NCBI GenBank assembly: GCA_025355915.1
Contig: JANXYT010000212.1
Coordinates: 1 to 6,737, forward strand
From: Holophagaceae bacterium
GTDB taxonomy: Bacteria; Acidobacteriota; Holophagae; Holophagales; Holophagaceae
Length of the DNA stretch: 6,737 nt
Direction of reading: 5' to 3'
Position numbers and translations under genes: made by a program. The notes under the pieces were generated by a model. That model was not told where the DNA came from. It was given only the letters and a program-made list of their open reading frames with translations, and did not search any database. Of the stretch, positions 5,998 to 6,737 are shown piece after piece (position 1 is the stretch's first letter; each line of letters opens with the position of its first letter).

Positions 5998-6645
5998 ATG
6001 GCCAAGAAGCTCGACGAACCCCAGGAACGCGGAGACTTCTTCAAGTCCCTGGGCACCCTGTTCGGCGGGTTTGTGGCGAACCGCCTCGAGGAGGCCGTGA
6101 CGGGGTTGGGGCCGAAGCTGTTGCGCCCACCGGGGGCCCTCGACGAATTCGAGTTCCTCACCAAGTGCACCCGCTGCGACAAGTGCATCCGGGCCTGCCC
6201 CGAGAACGCCATTCTCCGGGCCGGTCCGGGCGCGGGGTTGGCCCTGGGCACACCCTATCTTGATCCCCGCAGCATCCCCTGCTTTCTCTGCACCACGCTG
6301 CCCTGTGTGGCCGAGTGCGCCGACGAGGCCCTGGTCTGGCCCGAGCGGACCCAGGCCGACGGCACGGTGATCGAGGGGCCGAAAGCCGTGCGCATGGGCA
6401 CGGCCCACGTGAAACCGGGCCAATGCGTCACCTGGGACACCCTGGACCACGAGGCCCGCGCCTGCCGGGTTTGTGTGGATCGCTGCCCCTATCCCGAGGA
6501 GGCCCTGCGCATCGTGGCGCCCCCAGAAGGCGAGACGGTCGGGCACCCCGTGGTGGATGCGGACGTCTGCACCGGTTGCGGCCTCTGCGTCTTCGCCTGC
6601 CCCGCCGAACCCGCGGCGATCCTAGTGGAGCCTCGGCGGGATTGA
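5998..6645 (+). CDS. MauM/NapG-type ferredoxin with four [4Fe-4S] clusters, no Tat signal
   Basis: The 215 residues contain exactly 16 cysteines in four sets: 57/60/63/67 (CTRCDKCIRACP), 95/98/103/107 (CFLCTTLPCVAEC), 143/156/159/163 (CVTW...CRVCVDRCP) and 191/194/197/201 (CTGCGLCVFACP). This spacing, with the split third set, is that of the MauM/NapG polyferredoxins, which pass electrons in respiratory or periplasmic redox systems. Unlike those proteins it has no twin-arginine export signal. RGDFFKSLGTLFGG (11-24) sits where SRRxFLK would be, with no RR pair and no long hydrophobic core, so a cytosolic location is likelier. The start at 5998 is 6 nt after the previous stop and has no clear Shine-Dalgarno, suggesting translational coupling to the ASADH-like gene. 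The electron donor and acceptor are unknown, and no nitrate reductase or methylamine genes are in view. A NapF-like cytosolic maturation role is an alternative. Confidence 0.85.
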   Translation: MAKKLDEPQERGDFFKSLGTLFGGFVANRLEEAVTGLGPKLLRPPGALDEFEFLTKCTRCDKCIRACPENAILRAGPGAGLALGTPYLDPRSIPCFLCTTLPCVAECADEALVWPERTQADGTVIEGPKAVRMGTAHVKPGQCVTWDTLDHEARACRVCVDRCPYPEEALRIVAPPEGETVGHPVVDADVCTGCGLCVFACPAEPAAILVEPRRD

Positions 6646-6737
6646 TTTTCCTGATTATCGGTGAGACTCCGCTTGAAGAGCAGGAAACCGTAGATGCCGC
6701 AGCTGACGCAGAAAAGGCCTTGGGTCCACAGATTCCA
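6489..6737 (-). other. Possible C-terminal end of a minus-strand membrane protein
   Basis: Read on the minus strand from the right edge, the frame gives WNLWTQ, then a hydrophobic stretch GLFCVSCGIYGFLLF, then the basic FKRSL. This looks like a final membrane helix followed by a positively charged tail. Codons in 6737-6663 are GC-rich at the third position, as in real genes here. Against it, no stop occurs until 6489-6491, so it would overlap the convergent ferredoxin gene by 157 nt with a tail of no evident character. I do not recognise the family. A competing plus-strand reading starts at ATG 6694 (MPQLTQKRPWVHRF) with AGGA 8 nt upstream. Only sequence beyond the window can decide. Confidence 0.25.
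6601..6640 (+). other. Inverted repeat at the 3' end of the ferredoxin gene
   Basis: CCCGCCGA (6601-6608) is complementary to TCGGCGGG (6633-6640), with a 24-nt loop inside the last codons, followed by ATTGATTTTCC. It could act as a weak terminator, but the loop is long and the T-tract poor. It may be chance in GC-rich coding DNA. Confidence 0.2.

Noticed and set aside
5407..6546. 379-codon minus-strand open frame opposite the last two genes
   Set aside because: It lies antisense to two genes with clear family signatures and gives a low-complexity Gly/Ala/His/Gln/Arg-rich translation. It is a shadow of GC-rich third positions.
1..6737. tRNA, rRNA, CRISPR, IS or phage elements
   Set aside because: I saw no cloverleaf with CCA end, no rRNA-like stretch, no direct-repeat array and no transposase or integrase motifs. 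The only long repeat is the gyrA fold-back.

Overview
The window is a GC-rich bacterial chromosome segment. Third codon positions are almost all G or C, Shine-Dalgarno sites are of the AGGAG type, and genes are closely packed. It carries housekeeping genes: gyrA (left-truncated), a gamma-glutamylcyclotransferase-like gene, glyA and purB. These are followed by two less ordinary genes, an aspartate-semialdehyde-dehydrogenase-like protein and a four-cluster ferredoxin. I see no plasmid, phage, IS or CRISPR signature. The set would suit a GC-rich Acidobacteriota-like lineage, but that is only an impression from protein style; no rRNA or other marker is present to test it.

Layout. Bases 1-205 form a near-perfect fold-back in which gyrA sequence runs first antisense, then sense. 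It is most simply read as a snap-back chimera, and the true gyrA 3' part runs from about 129 to 1775 (+). A 14-bp-arm palindrome (1801-1830) sits between gyrA and the convergent AIG2/GGCT-type gene (1834-2265, -). Upstream of that gene, on the same strand, is glyA (2340-3578, -), with a U-tailed terminator (2277-2312) ending against the ribosome binding site of the GGCT-like gene. A 117-bp divergent intergenic region separates glyA from purB (3696-5147, +). purB is followed after 16 nt by the ASADH-like gene (5164-5991, +), and that after 6 nt by the MauM/NapG-type ferredoxin (5998-6645, +). These three probably form one operon. The last 92 nt hold at most the edge of another gene, and its strand is ambiguous.

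How the genes may work together. GlyA makes glycine and 5,10-methylene-tetrahydrofolate, both of which feed purine synthesis. PurB catalyses two steps of purine/AMP synthesis, so the divergent glyA/purB pair is metabolically coherent. The ASADH-like protein has no cysteine and has lost the usual catalytic His, so it should not be an active semialdehyde dehydrogenase. The ferredoxin has ligands for four [4Fe-4S] clusters but lacks the Tat export signal usual in MauM/NapG. Their pairing behind purB is the least explained part of the window and the best candidate for something undescribed, although the sequence alone gives no function.
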